Below, one piece after another: positions 1-8,530 of a stretch of DNA of 35,884 nucleotides; position 1 is the stretch's first letter; each line of letters starts with the position of its first letter. The stretch is taken from positions 1-35,884 of the IMG/VR virus record IMGVR_UViG_3300023118_000018; one strand, 5' to 3'. This DNA comes from a virus. The notes beneath the pieces were generated by a model, which worked only from the letters and a program-made list of their open reading frames with translations, did no database searches and was not told the DNA's origin. Both the position numbers and the translations under genes were made by a program.

Positions 1-53
1 GCGTTCGGGTGCTCGCAATGTGTACGACCCGTCGAACTTTCCGAGCGGACCGT

Positions 54-428
54 TTATGCGCGTTGTGATATGTCGAGATGTTCAGGGTTGACACACGTCT
101 TGTTCTCGCATGTGACTACAGCGATCTGATCTTTGTCACAAGGGCGCCCATCGAGCTTGAGCACCAATCTGCGGAGGTTCGTGCGACGTGAGAGCAGAGT
201 CAAGTATGGCCGGCCGGAAGACGTCACGGAGCCAGTCCATAGCCAACACGAATCGTGCCATAAGACCTTCTCTGCAATGGCATCCAGCAGAGCCCCACAA
301 TCGTTGGCCTGAGCGGCGACGTTCAATGACCCAAGGCGATATAACCCGAGTCTGTCGGGGCGCAAGAATGCCCTGTCGCTCAGTGTCTCGCCGTTCGCCT
401 TGGGTGTGGGTGTCAATTTTGGTGCCAT
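54..428 (-). CDS. HNH-like zinc-binding protein
   Basis: 124-residue protein and the only convincing leftward gene in the window. The C-terminal half has the layout of small phage HNH proteins: CWLWTGS at residues 61-67, then C107, C112, N114 and H117 in a CVNPEHL ending. In active HNH nucleases the first strand of the finger normally carries a His (often HH) just before the first Cys pair. Here the matching stretch reads VVTCEN, so the usual catalytic His is not visible and nuclease activity is doubtful. The N-terminal 50 residues show nothing recognisable. It starts at an ATG with no clear Shine-Dalgarno; a TATGAT element lies 15 nt upstream on the same strand. A zinc-finger DNA-binding role is the main alternative. 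Confidence 0.7.
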   Translation of the reverse strand: MAPKLTPTPKANGETLSDRAFLRPDRLGLYRLGSLNVAAQANDCGALLDAIAEKVLWHDSCWLWTGSVTSSGRPYLTLLSRRTNLRRLVLKLDGRPCDKDQIAVVTCENKTCVNPEHLDISQRA

Positions 429-443
429 AGGGGGTACGATACC

Positions 444-449
444 ATCATA
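444..449 (-). promoter_or_regulatory. Possible -10 element for the leftward HNH-like gene
   Basis: TATGAT on the minus strand, 15 nt before the ATG of the HNH-like gene, inside the divergent gap 429-480. I see no good -35 hexamer, so this is a weak call. Confidence 0.3.
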
Positions 450-480
450 AGTCGCAGAGCTGGGACATTACAGTTGAAGC

Positions 481-1131
481 ATGACAAACAACAAATCAGT
501 CGTCTTGAAGGACGGAACAACATTCAACGTAGTCGACGGCAAGGTCACGAAGATCGACGGTGAGCCTGTCGCTGACTTGTCCATTGACCTGATCCTCGAA
601 TCGGTCGTCCCGCCGTTCGACGGACCCGATCTGTGCCCCGGCCGAGACCAGCACGGTAACCCCCTCCGCTTCTGCCCGATTGGGTGTGGATGGATCGAAC
701 CACCCGAAACCGAGCAGCAGTTCCTGGGCAATGACAACCCGGTCAAGGGCTCCAAACTGACCGGCCCTGGATATGAGATCAGAGCTGACGGCGGGAATAT
801 TGCTGGCCAGGTGATCCCCACACCCACGAAGCCTACCTTGGGTCGCGTCGTCCATTACCGTCTGACCGAGAACGATGCCCGAGCCATCAACATTCGCCGA
901 AACGACTGGCACCAGACGAACATCCAAGACGGCCCGCAGAGCACTGGCTACCAGGCACACGTTGGCAACCCGGTCGTTGGCGGCGACATCTTCGCTGCGG
1001 ATATTGTGCGCGTCTGGGATGACGGCCATGTGAACCTGCAGGTCAAGCTGGATGGCAATGACACGTTCTGGGCAACGTCCGTCACCAACGGCCGTGACAA
1101 CGGCAACTGGTTCTGGCCGCCCCGTGCCTGA
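481..1131 (+). CDS. Conserved actinophage protein of unknown function
   Basis: 216 residues. The N-terminal 35 residues are a short beta-rich stretch (KDGTTFNVVDGKVTKIDGE). The C-terminal 95 residues, from GRVVHYRLTENDARAINIRR to the end NWFWPPRA, resemble a short domain I associate with many actinophage hypothetical proteins: a GxxVHY start, a VGN..V..GD middle, an LDGNDTFW segment and a Trp/Pro-rich end. There are no membrane segments. Its position just ahead of fibre genes suggests a virion-associated or host-contact role, but that is inference from context only. The start ATG has a weak ribosome site. The stop overlaps the GTG of the next small gene by 8 nt. Confidence 0.75.
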   Translation: MTNNKSVVLKDGTTFNVVDGKVTKIDGEPVADLSIDLILESVVPPFDGPDLCPGRDQHGNPLRFCPIGCGWIEPPETEQQFLGNDNPVKGSKLTGPGYEIRADGGNIAGQVIPTPTKPTLGRVVHYRLTENDARAINIRRNDWHQTNIQDGPQSTGYQAHVGNPVVGGDIFAADIVRVWDDGHVNLQVKLDGNDTFWATSVTNGRDNGNWFWPPRA

Positions 1132-1210
1132 TCACCCAGCCGAGATCTACATCATCACGGTGACCCTCGTATTGATCCTGATAATCATTTGGGGATGGAT
1201 CACCCGCTAA
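1124..1210 (+). CDS. 28-residue single-pass membrane peptide
   Basis: A GTG start lies inside the last codons of the upstream gene (overlap GTGCCTGA), giving a 28-residue peptide ending at the TAA at 1208-1210. The sequence is a short polar start (PDHPAE), one hydrophobic helix (IYIITVTLVLILIIIWGW) and ITR at the C terminus. The overlap and the clean membrane profile argue for a translationally coupled mini-gene. It has no independent ribosome site, so it depends on coupling if it is made. Function unknown; a small membrane effector is possible. Confidence 0.5.
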   Translation: MPDHPAEIYIITVTLVLILIIIWGWITR

Positions 1211-1216
1211 CTACTG

Positions 1217-1238
1217 CCCCACATCGTCTGGTGTGGGG
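1217..1238 (+). terminator. GC-rich hairpin before the collagen-like fibre gene
   Basis: CCCCACA (1217-1223) pairs perfectly with TGTGGGG (1232-1238) around an 8-nt loop. It is not followed by a U tract (TTAGTGG), so it may be a weak terminator or a processing or pause hairpin. The right arm lies in a GGTGTGG heptamer. Confidence 0.45.
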
Positions 1239-1242
1239 TTAG

Positions 1243-1251
1243 TGGTAGAAT
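1243..1251 (+). promoter_or_regulatory. Extended -10 promoter candidate TGGTAGAAT
   Basis: TGGTAGAAT matches the extended -10 form (TGnTAnnAT) and lies 24 nt before the ATG at 1275. The same element recurs at 4610 (TGGTAGTAT) and 25380 (TGGTAGAAT), each in a gap next to a hairpin. No convincing -35 box is visible. Confidence 0.45.
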
Positions 1252-1274
1252 TAGGGGCAAAAGGAGGGTATCCC

Positions 1275-2282
1275 ATGACACTAATCCAAGTCGGAGTCTT
1301 TGACCCCAGTTCTCTAGGCCTCGACGTTCCCGCAATGGGGCACATGTTCTGGACGCCTACGCGTGTCCGCAGGAAAGATGACTCGATCATCACCGCCAAA
1401 CCCTTCAAGGTCGAATTGCTCGGCATGAAGGCTTTCACCGTCGACCCCACCGACACTACCTGGGTGTGGAAAGTTGATTCCCAGTTCCCCGGGTACAAGT
1501 CCACACAGTACTACGTTGTTCCAGACCAAGAGGTCGTAGCCTTCGCTGATCTGGTTGCTGTTGATCCTGCAACGCTCGACCCAATAGCCACACCAGAACC
1601 CGCATGGTGGGCCATGGCGAACTCGACAGTCCTTGACGCTGAGGTGCGTGGCACTGACCTTGTCCTCATCCGTAACGACGGCACAGAAATAGTCGCTGGT
1701 TATGTCAAGGGTGATCAGGGCAACCAGGGTATCCAAGGCCTTCAGGGTATCCAGGGTATCCAAGGAAACAAGGGCGATAAAGGTGACAAGGGTGACAAGG
1801 GCGATACCGGCGCGTCCACGACACTGACTGTCGGCACCGTTACGACTACCCCTCCGGGTTCACAGGCAACTGTGACGATCACGGGCACCGCACCGAACCA
1901 GACAGTCGATGTAGCCTTGCCCCAAGGCAACACAGGGCCCCAGGGCTTTACGGGTGACATGGTTCCCGCCATTGCCTCATCCAACAAGACGGGTGCGGTC
2001 GCTTTGACGCTTTCGGATTTCCCCAGCACGCCCACGTGGGTTCTTACCGGGAACGTCACCTTGTCATTACCCACACCACCCGCTGATAGGTCGGCTACGA
2101 TCTCCCTCGCAATCCGCCAGGATGCTACAGGCGGGCGCACGATCACATGGCCGGCGACTGTCAAGTGGCCTGACGGTATCGCACAGCAACCGGCATCTGC
2201 TGCATCCAGCAAGTCCATGATCCACCTCATGTGGGACGGTGTTGACTGGCTCGGCCTGTTGGGAGGTAAGTCCTTTGCGTAG
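1275..2282 (+). CDS. Collagen-like tail fibre or minor tail protein
   Basis: 335 residues starting at the ATG at 1275, which has an excellent ribosome site (AAAGGAGG 6-7 nt upstream); I therefore reject the in-frame upstream start at 1233. There are three parts. An N-terminal domain of about 145 residues is probably beta-rich and rich in Trp and Pro. A collagen-like stretch of about 12 Gly-X-Y triplets follows (residues 146-180). The C-terminal half includes VTLSLPTPPADRSATISLAIR and ends MWDGVDWLGLLGG, a pattern common at the ends of phage fibre and receptor-binding proteins. Collagen-like repeats in phage fibres form trimeric rods. The stop overlaps the next gene's start by 8 nt, suggesting a coupled fibre operon. 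Confidence 0.85.
   Translation: MTLIQVGVFDPSSLGLDVPAMGHMFWTPTRVRRKDDSIITAKPFKVELLGMKAFTVDPTDTTWVWKVDSQFPGYKSTQYYVVPDQEVVAFADLVAVDPATLDPIATPEPAWWAMANSTVLDAEVRGTDLVLIRNDGTEIVAGYVKGDQGNQGIQGLQGIQGIQGNKGDKGDKGDKGDTGASTTLTVGTVTTTPPGSQATVTITGTAPNQTVDVALPQGNTGPQGFTGDMVPAIASSNKTGAVALTLSDFPSTPTWVLTGNVTLSLPTPPADRSATISLAIRQDATGGRTITWPATVKWPDGIAQQPASAASSKSMIHLMWDGVDWLGLLGGKSFA
1710..1814 (+). repeat. Collagen-like Gly-X-Y repeat region
   Basis: 35 codons encoding consecutive Gly-X-Y triplets, first GxQ/GIQ types and then four GDK/GDT types. At DNA level this appears as near-repeats of 9 nt (GGTATCCAA-like, then AAGGGTGAC-like), so the tract could vary in length by slippage or recombination. Confidence 0.85.
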
Positions 2283-4574
2283 ATCACAGCTCGATTGCCT
2301 TAGCCGCCCGTTTCGTAACCTCTTGCTCAACCCCTCGGGTGAAGCTGCCTCAGGATCACTTCAAACTGTAGCCACCAACTTTGTCAGGTCACCTCAGGCT
2401 GAGTTGTTGACAGGCAGCAACATAGCCATCCGGACCAACTGGGCTGTGGACCCTCGCCAAGCATCAGCGGGGAGTCTCGGTGGGTACGGTGCTCAGACGA
2501 TGACCCAAGCCACGGGCATTACTGGGCACCCCCTGGGCATAACGACTGCCACCAGGGTCGCCTATACCAGTGCTGCTAACCCTGGGCCAATCCTTATGGT
2601 CAATCCCAAGGTCAGCACCAGGTACACGATCAGTGCTTACGTCTTCCATGAAACTGTAGGCGCCAACGCAGTATCCGGCTTCGCAATCAAGGGAGTCAAC
2701 GCGGTCAACCTGGGCGCACCCACTGCTGGGGTGTGGAAACGGGAATCGTGGACCTTCACTACCCCCTCATCCCTTGTTGCGGGCAATGACTGGGGCTTCA
2801 GGGTAACCGCTCAAACATCTTCGGGATCTTACCTGATCAACGGTATTCTCATCGAAGAGTCTGCCATCCTTAATGACTACTATGACGGGTCCACACCTGC
2901 GGTAGGTGACTTCACGTTCGCATGGACCGGCACTGCAGGTAATAGCCCGAGCACGATCAATGGTAAGGGCGTTACGAACTGGGGCTCACCCTCGTCCCAA
3001 CGTGCAGCTGCCATCAGCTCAACCGAATGGTCAGTCGGGGGAACACGAAGCGTCCGAATTATTCCCACCCAGGCAACTGACGGAACAACGAATGCCTCTT
3101 ATGCTGAAATTGCAGTCAGTGGGCTCACCATTGGTAGGACCTACTACATCATGGGCACCAACAGAACGACTCAGGCCCTGACTGGTACCTTGTCTGCCGA
3201 TTACCGACGAGTATTTTACCCCGGGACACAGCCTTCGAGCTTTACCACCTACAGCGGGGTTCCCTCGAATACGGGAGGTAACGTCTACAACTACTTCGGG
3301 TCTTTTGTTGCAGCGGCTGCTTTCCACAACATCCGTCTGAACAACGGTGCTCCCGAAGGCATTGGTAACGACGTCTGGTGGGATGCTGTAGCGGTGAGTG
3401 ACGGGGTGAATTACTTCGACGGGACAACCGGTGCTGCACTCGACTACACTTACGCCTGGTCTGGTACTGCTCACGACAGCGTTAGTTACCAGCGAGCAAC
3501 TTTGGTCCCGAACTTCATTCAATCAGGGAGCGGGGGGGTTTACCAGTCCACCCAATGGGCATCAAGTGGCAGTCGAAGTGTCCGTATCGTCAATATCCCC
3601 GGCAGCACTATCCCTGAATCGGTAGTCGCTGACCACACCACCTTACTCAAGCCTGGGATGACTTACACGATGTTGGGTAAGTTGATGCTGGCTTCCGTAG
3701 GAGCTAATACTCACACAAGATCAAGGCGAATCAACCTTTACGTCTCCACAAACGGCGGGGCAAACTACACAGAAACTAATGGCTCTCAATCCCCCAATGC
3801 TATTGGCGTCTATGACCATCGATTCACCTTTACGATCCCGAGCAACGCCACCCACTTTATCCTGAGGCTTGGAGGCAACTCATATGGTGACCTCAGGTTG
3901 GCCCAGTCTGACGCTTGGTGGGATGATCTGATGCTTGCCGAGGGCGTCTACACAGGCGATTACGTCGATGGCACTAAGCCGTTCAGCAAATGGGACGGTA
4001 CAGCACACGCCAGCACGTCTGTAGGTTACCCGCAACAGTTGTTCGACATAGCAGGCAAGCCTCTTTATGATCTGACTGCTACTGGGCATACTGTCTTGTC
4101 TGGGGGGTTCACCAACACCGAAGGCAGGACCATCTATACGGTTTACACCAACCTCATAGATATCACGGATTCCACCGTTCCGACCATCATCACGTACGGA
4201 GCAACAGCTCTGAACGATACCATCCCCAATCAGTTCCTAACCCTCCGACAGCAGCTGTCTAGCAACCCAGGCAACAACATCATCGCTCGTCGGACAGGCG
4301 GGAATGGTGCCCTCGTGTCCCGATCCCTCTTCGGAGTCAACGTTGCCACTTGGGGTCTTGATGATACGGGAAGACTTTCATCCAGGTCAACAATGAGGCA
4401 CCAGTCACGGATACTCTCGTGATGGATCTGCCCAATGAGCGCATCTACATTGCTCCCCCCACTACGTCAAACGTTCACATCCGAACCTTGATCTATCGGG
4501 GTTACCATGACGCAGCCACCAGACAGGCTATTTCACGCTACCTCGGGAACAAGTATGGTACCCGGATAGCCTAA
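2275..4574 (+). CDS. Large modular tail fibre protein, C-terminal 67 codons in -1 frame
   Basis: I place the start at the TTG at 2275, 8 nt after GGAGG (2262-2266), overlapping the previous stop. The first frame runs to a TGA at 4420-4422. From 4371 the -1 frame continues without a stop to the TAA at 4572-4574 and reads as the natural end of such a protein (TFIQVNNEAPVTDTLVMDL, then RGYHDAATRQAISRYLGNKY). Joined product about 766 residues. It contains three copies of a Y-[FYV]-D-G ... W-[TSD]-G-T-A motif closing carbohydrate-binding-like modules (LNPSGE..., TNWAVDP..., QSGSGG...) and a LamG/concanavalin-like last domain. This is likely a receptor- or glycan-binding adhesin. The frame break is either programmed slippage, a real deletion or a sequencing error. 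Confidence 0.75.
4366..4374 (+). other. Frame-break site in the fibre gene (ACG GGA AGA)
   Basis: The -1 frame has two TGA codons just upstream (4358-4364), so any slip must occur at ACG GGA AGA. A tRNA on GGA could re-pair with GGG after a -1 step, but the next codon cannot re-pair well, so this is not a standard X-XXY-YYZ heptamer. One additional G in the GGG run would restore the frame. Confidence 0.7.
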
Positions 4575-4580
4575 GCCATC

Positions 4581-4607
4581 GTCCCCGCATCCATTGGGTG
4601 TGGGGAC
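4581..4607 (+). terminator. Hairpin after the fibre gene
   Basis: GTCCCCGCA (4581-4589) pairs with TGTGGGGAC (4599-4607): 9 bp with one G-U and a 9-nt loop. No U tract follows. The layout matches the 1217-1238 hairpin, and the same TGGTAG element lies directly downstream, so hairpin and promoter form a repeated module. Confidence 0.5.
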
Positions 4608-4609
4608 AG

Positions 4610-4618
4610 TGGTAGTAT
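4610..4618 (+). promoter_or_regulatory. Extended -10 promoter candidate TGGTAGTAT for the packaging operon
   Basis: TGGTAGTAT 45 nt before the terminase small-subunit ATG. A second possible -10 (TATGAT) overlaps its right end and would sit 16 nt from TTGGGT. This is the second of three occurrences of this element in late gaps. Confidence 0.45.
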
Positions 4619-4662
4619 GATGCCATTACCCGCCAGGGAAATACCTGACAAGGAGTAGGAAA

Positions 4663-5109
4663 ATGGCATCCCCTCACAAGAACCCCAATGCGATCCGTCG
4701 CAACAAAGAGCCTGAGAAGACTTTGCTGAAGTCCGACACCAAGATGCGCGGCTTTGCACTGCCCGACGGTGTCCTGACGGATAAGCACGGTGAGCCTGAA
4801 GACTGGCACCCCATGACAAAGAAGTGGTGGACTGCCTGGCGTAAATCCCCTCAGGCTGCGGGCATGTTGTCCGAGGTGGACTGGTACTTCATGGTTGACA
4901 CGGCGCTCATCCACCACAACATGTGGAGCAATGGCCGTTGGGAGTTCGCGAATGAAGTCCGTATGCGCGTTGCCAAATTCGGAGCCACACCCGAAGACCG
5001 TAACCGCCTGCGCATGGAAATCGACGTGCCAGAAACCTCTCCTGTCGGCATCAAGAACAAGGGCAACGAAGTCACATCCCTTGATTCTCGCCGTTCTCGC
5101 ATCAGTTAG
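4663..5109 (+). CDS. terS: Putative terminase small subunit
   Basis: 148 residues, ATG preceded by AAGGAG at good spacing. The pattern W..KW(W)xAWRKSPQAAGMLSEVDWYFMVDTALIHH, then EVRMRVAKFGATPEDRNRLR, is what I associate with phage terminase small subunits of this group, which recognise packaging sites and load DNA onto the large subunit. The N-terminal 30 residues are basic. It lies directly before the large subunit with one small gene between. The family call rests on pattern and gene order, not on a conserved catalytic motif. Confidence 0.7.
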   Translation: MASPHKNPNAIRRNKEPEKTLLKSDTKMRGFALPDGVLTDKHGEPEDWHPMTKKWWTAWRKSPQAAGMLSEVDWYFMVDTALIHHNMWSNGRWEFANEVRMRVAKFGATPEDRNRLRMEIDVPETSPVGIKNKGNEVTSLDSRRSRIS

Positions 5110-5117
5110 GCCACACC

Positions 5118-5351
5118 GTGAACGATATCCTCATAGTCGCCGACATGGCTGACTTGAAACAAGCTCTTGTCAATCCCCGCTTCAAAGACATGGAGTTCAT
5201 GTTCTCTTGTCGTGATGGCAAGAAGATGCATTGCTGGGTTCCCGACAAGATCTTCATCAGTGACCGAGCCTATGACAACGTAAGCGACGAGGTCCGCGAC
5301 TTGGTCAACAAGCGTCGAGCACAGGGGTCGAAGATATGCCCCGTCAGCTAA
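5118..5351 (+). CDS. Small protein between terminase subunits, unknown
   Basis: 77 residues from a GTG at 5118; the ATG at 5145 is an alternative, and neither has a clear ribosome site. The sequence has short alternating strands and helices (MEFMFSCRDGKKMHCWVPDK) and no known motif. It overlaps the terminase large-subunit start by 16 nt, which supports translational coupling. Possible packaging accessory, by position only. Confidence 0.6.
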   Translation: MNDILIVADMADLKQALVNPRFKDMEFMFSCRDGKKMHCWVPDKIFISDRAYDNVSDEVRDLVNKRRAQGSKICPVS

Positions 5352-7030
5352 TCAAAGCCCCAGGTGCTGACAGGAACATGTCCCTGGGCTTTCTCGCAAC
5401 ATGGTGGATCGAGACGTTCGTCGTACAAGGTCCGGGTGACGTTGAAGGCGAGCCCATCGTTCACGGGGATGAGTTCACCGGCTTCATCGTTGACTGCTAC
5501 ATCCTGGACGCCGACGGACGTCGTATGCATGACTCCGCATTCTTCAGCCGACCCAAGGGGTGTAACAAGTCAGGTGTGGCCGCAGAGCTCGCCTTGTTTG
5601 AAGCCCTCGGTCCGTGCCGATTCGATGGTTGGGCTGAAGGTGGCGAAACCTTCGAGTTCCTCGGTCGAGTCTACACGTACCAAAAGGGTGAACCGATGGG
5701 CCGGCCCGTCAAGTACCCCTTCGTCCGCATCATGGCTACTGAAGATGGTCAGACGGGTAACACCTATGACATGATCTTCAACAACCTTGAAGACGGCCCG
5801 CTGTCACAGATGAAGGCCTACGGAATGCGCGTGAACCGAGGCAAGATCGATTTGCCGTTTGGTGGCGAAATCATTCCCTCGACGTCTGGCGCGGCCTCAA
5901 AGGATGGTGGTAAGGAAACGTTCGTGGTGTTCGATGAAACCCATCTGTACAACACAAAGCAGCTGAAGCAGATGTATGACACCGTTTCCCGTAACCTGAA
6001 CAAACGTAAGAAACTCGCTGAGCCTTGGGCACTCGAGACCACGACCATGTATATGCCCGGCGAAGACTCTGTTGCTGAGGACACGTACCGCTACGCTCAA
6101 GACATTGAGGAATCCGAGCGCGAACTGCTGCCCGGTGAAAAGCGTAAGGTCAAGGTCAAGCGTGCCCGCCTGTTGTTCGATCACCGTTGGGGTGAGATCG
6201 AAGACCTCGCTGATGAAGAAGCTCTAGCGCAGGCTATCGATGACGCTTACGGCGAGGCTCTGAACTGGAACACCCGACAAGGTATCATTGATGACCTCTA
6301 CGACCCCCGGCGTACCGAGGAAGCCGCTCGACGGTACTTCCTGAACTCCCTGACCGCTGCAACGGGTGCATGGGTGACGCCCACACAGATGGCGATGGTC
6401 ACGAAGAAAGCGATCACCTGGCGAGACATCGCACCAGGCACAGAAATCACCCTGGGCTTTGATGGTGCACTCACGAATGACGCGACAGCCCTTATTGGTT
6501 GCCGTGTGTCCGACGGTGCGCTGTTCTACATCAAGATCGAAGAAAAGCCCGACGGCCCTGAGGCCAAGGACTGGATCGTTGACCAGGTCGGCTTTGACGC
6601 ACGAGTGCACTGGGCTTTCAACCGTTGGAAGGTCGTTGCGTTCTTCGCTGACCCGCCGCACTGGCAGGATTACATCGACGCGTGGGAGAAAGAGTTCGGT
6701 GACGAGCTCCGCGTAAAGGCCACACCGGGGTCAGCGATCAAGTGGTGGACGAAGCGTGACATTCAGATGGCACTCGCGCTCGAACGTCTGCACCAGGCTA
6801 TCGGGCTCAAGGAAGTTGAGATTGACGCCCACCCGGTACTCGTCCGACACTTCATCAACGCTAGGGTGTGGGATCGCCGTGGTGGTACAGTGATCGGTAA
6901 GGAAACCAAGAATTCTGTCAAGAAAATCGACGGTGCCATGGCCGCGACTTTGGCTAACGAAGCTCGCGCCACATACCTGCTCAAGGGTGAGGTTGAAAAA
7001 CCGACCTTTGTGCCACGACGCGTCCGATAG
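5336..7030 (+). CDS. terL: Terminase large subunit
   Basis: 564 residues, a normal length for the family. ATPase domain: Walker A-like SRPKGCNKSG at 71-80, Walker B FVVFDETHLY with D200-E201, and coupling motif ETTTM at 234-238. Nuclease domain of the RNase H fold: D376 in GFDGALTNDATAL, D439 in FFADPPHW and D532 in KKIDGAMA, matching the acidic triad that binds two metals. The enzyme translocates DNA into the prohead using ATP and cuts the concatemer. Walker A has the SRPKGxxKS form seen in this phage group rather than classical GxxGxGK[ST]. Translation probably couples to the small gene it overlaps. Confidence 0.95.
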   Translation: MPRQLIKAPGADRNMSLGFLATWWIETFVVQGPGDVEGEPIVHGDEFTGFIVDCYILDADGRRMHDSAFFSRPKGCNKSGVAAELALFEALGPCRFDGWAEGGETFEFLGRVYTYQKGEPMGRPVKYPFVRIMATEDGQTGNTYDMIFNNLEDGPLSQMKAYGMRVNRGKIDLPFGGEIIPSTSGAASKDGGKETFVVFDETHLYNTKQLKQMYDTVSRNLNKRKKLAEPWALETTTMYMPGEDSVAEDTYRYAQDIEESERELLPGEKRKVKVKRARLLFDHRWGEIEDLADEEALAQAIDDAYGEALNWNTRQGIIDDLYDPRRTEEAARRYFLNSLTAATGAWVTPTQMAMVTKKAITWRDIAPGTEITLGFDGALTNDATALIGCRVSDGALFYIKIEEKPDGPEAKDWIVDQVGFDARVHWAFNRWKVVAFFADPPHWQDYIDAWEKEFGDELRVKATPGSAIKWWTKRDIQMALALERLHQAIGLKEVEIDAHPVLVRHFINARVWDRRGGTVIGKETKNSVKKIDGAMAATLANEARATYLLKGEVEKPTFVPRRVR

Positions 7031-7039
7031 GAACATAAA

Positions 7040-8530
7040 ATGCCTCTTGATCCCAAGAAGATGAAGAAACCAGGCACTGATGAATGGTGGTTGCACCGGC
7101 TTTGCAAGGCCCAGGGTGAACGACTGCCACGCATCAATGAACTGCAGAGCTGGATGGACGGTAACCCGAACCAGCTAAGGGCAGATGAGGAAGGCTTCGA
7201 CCGTATCCTCTCAATTGCCAGACTCAACCTCGCAGAACTCATCGTCAACGCTGTGCTGTACCGCATGAAGCCCCTGGCTTTCCGTACTGCTGCAGCCGAC
7301 GATCAGAATGGTGACGCTGAAGCCGAGAAGCACTGGAAGCGGAACAACATGAAGGTCGCTTCCTCACAGATCCTCGAATGGATGCTCACCTTCGCTGATT
7401 CCTACTCGTCCGTAGGCCTGCGCGTACCCGGCGACCGCTCGTCTGGCCCGCTGATCCGCCCGGAACACCCGCGTGACGTGATCACCGAGGACGACCCGGC
7501 AAATCCCGGCTATGCGCTTGCTGCCCTCAAGATGTACCGTGACGATTTGACCGATTCGGATGTCCTGGTTCTGTACCGTGACAACTACTACCGTGTCGCT
7601 CGCAAGTACGGCGCATCGACTCTGCCCACTGCGAAGTCCAAGCACTTCAACATCCGTGCAGCATCATGGACGTGGGATCCGCCCGAGGTGCCTGAAGAGG
7701 AAGTCCTCTACACTGAGGATGACGATGCGGTGAACCCCACTTACACCTCAGCACCGCCGATCCACCTGTTCCGCAACCGTCAGGGCAAGGGTGAATTTGA
7801 GAAGCACCTGCCGACCCTGATGCGTATCAACCACACCATCCTGCAGCGAATGATCATCATCGCTTTCCAGGCTTTCCGTCAGCGTGCCGTCAAGGGCGTG
7901 CCTAACACGGACAATGAAGGCAACGAGATCGACTACCAGGACATTTTCAAATCCGACCCCGGTGCGGTGTGGATCCTGCCCGAGATCGCCGAGTTCTGGG
8001 AATCGAGCCAGGCTGACTTTGGTCCCGTTCTGACTGCGGTCAAGGATGACATCATCCACCTCGCGGTATCGTCGTCCACACCCTTGTTCTCGGTTGTCCC
8101 CGATGCGGCGAACGGTTCCGCAGAAGGTGCTGCCCTGCAGCGTGAAGGCTTGATCTTCAAAACTGAGGCTTGCATCGACCTTGCTGATGGTGGGTTCTGC
8201 CGTACCATGGCATCTGTGTTCGAGATTCTTGGTGACGAAGAACGTGCCAACGTTGACGCCATCGAAGGTCTCTGGGCATCTCCCCGTCGGTCCTCCCTGC
8301 AGGAACGTGCAACGGGTGCCGTACAGGCGAAGGTCGCCGGCGTACCTTGGCGAACCGTCATGGAGAAGTTCGTTGAACTCACGCCTGCTGAAATCGCTGC
8401 AGCAGAGACGCAGAGGCTCGATGATGCGTACATGGCATCGTTGCTCGGCACGACCGAACAAACGACTGTACCGGGCATCACAGATCCGCCGCGTACAACC
8501 AATCCCGGTGACGGTCAGGCGGGTCAGTAA
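7040..8530 (+). CDS. Portal protein (SPP1 gp6-like)
   Basis: 496 residues. It starts 9 nt after the terminase stop with a GGAA ribosome site. Features of the SPP1-type portal family: an N-terminal helical segment (EWWLHRLCKAQGERLPRINEL), NPNQLRADE, NLAELIVNAVLYRM, a beta-rich wing region (RVPGDRSSGPLIRPEHPRDVIT), HLFRNR, the long stem helix (RINHTILQRMIIIAFQAFRQRAV) and an Asp/Gly/Pro-rich C terminus. The portal is the dodecameric vertex through which DNA enters, docking terminase outside and connectors later. The stop overlaps the next start (TAATG). Confidence 0.92.
   Translation: MPLDPKKMKKPGTDEWWLHRLCKAQGERLPRINELQSWMDGNPNQLRADEEGFDRILSIARLNLAELIVNAVLYRMKPLAFRTAAADDQNGDAEAEKHWKRNNMKVASSQILEWMLTFADSYSSVGLRVPGDRSSGPLIRPEHPRDVITEDDPANPGYALAALKMYRDDLTDSDVLVLYRDNYYRVARKYGASTLPTAKSKHFNIRAASWTWDPPEVPEEEVLYTEDDDAVNPTYTSAPPIHLFRNRQGKGEFEKHLPTLMRINHTILQRMIIIAFQAFRQRAVKGVPNTDNEGNEIDYQDIFKSDPGAVWILPEIAEFWESSQADFGPVLTAVKDDIIHLAVSSSTPLFSVVPDAANGSAEGAALQREGLIFKTEACIDLADGGFCRTMASVFEILGDEERANVDAIEGLWASPRRSSLQERATGAVQAKVAGVPWRTVMEKFVELTPAEIAAAETQRLDDAYMASLLGTTEQTTVPGITDPPRTTNPGDGQAGQ

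Noticed and set aside
1233-1274. Upstream extension of the collagen-like gene to 1233
   Set aside because: It would place the promoter-like element and the ribosome site inside the coding region; the ATG at 1275 has an excellent ribosome site.
1742-2287. Leftward frames opposite the collagen-like gene, with repeated SPLSPL
   Set aside because: They are mirror reading of the Gly-X-Y repeat and have no start signals.
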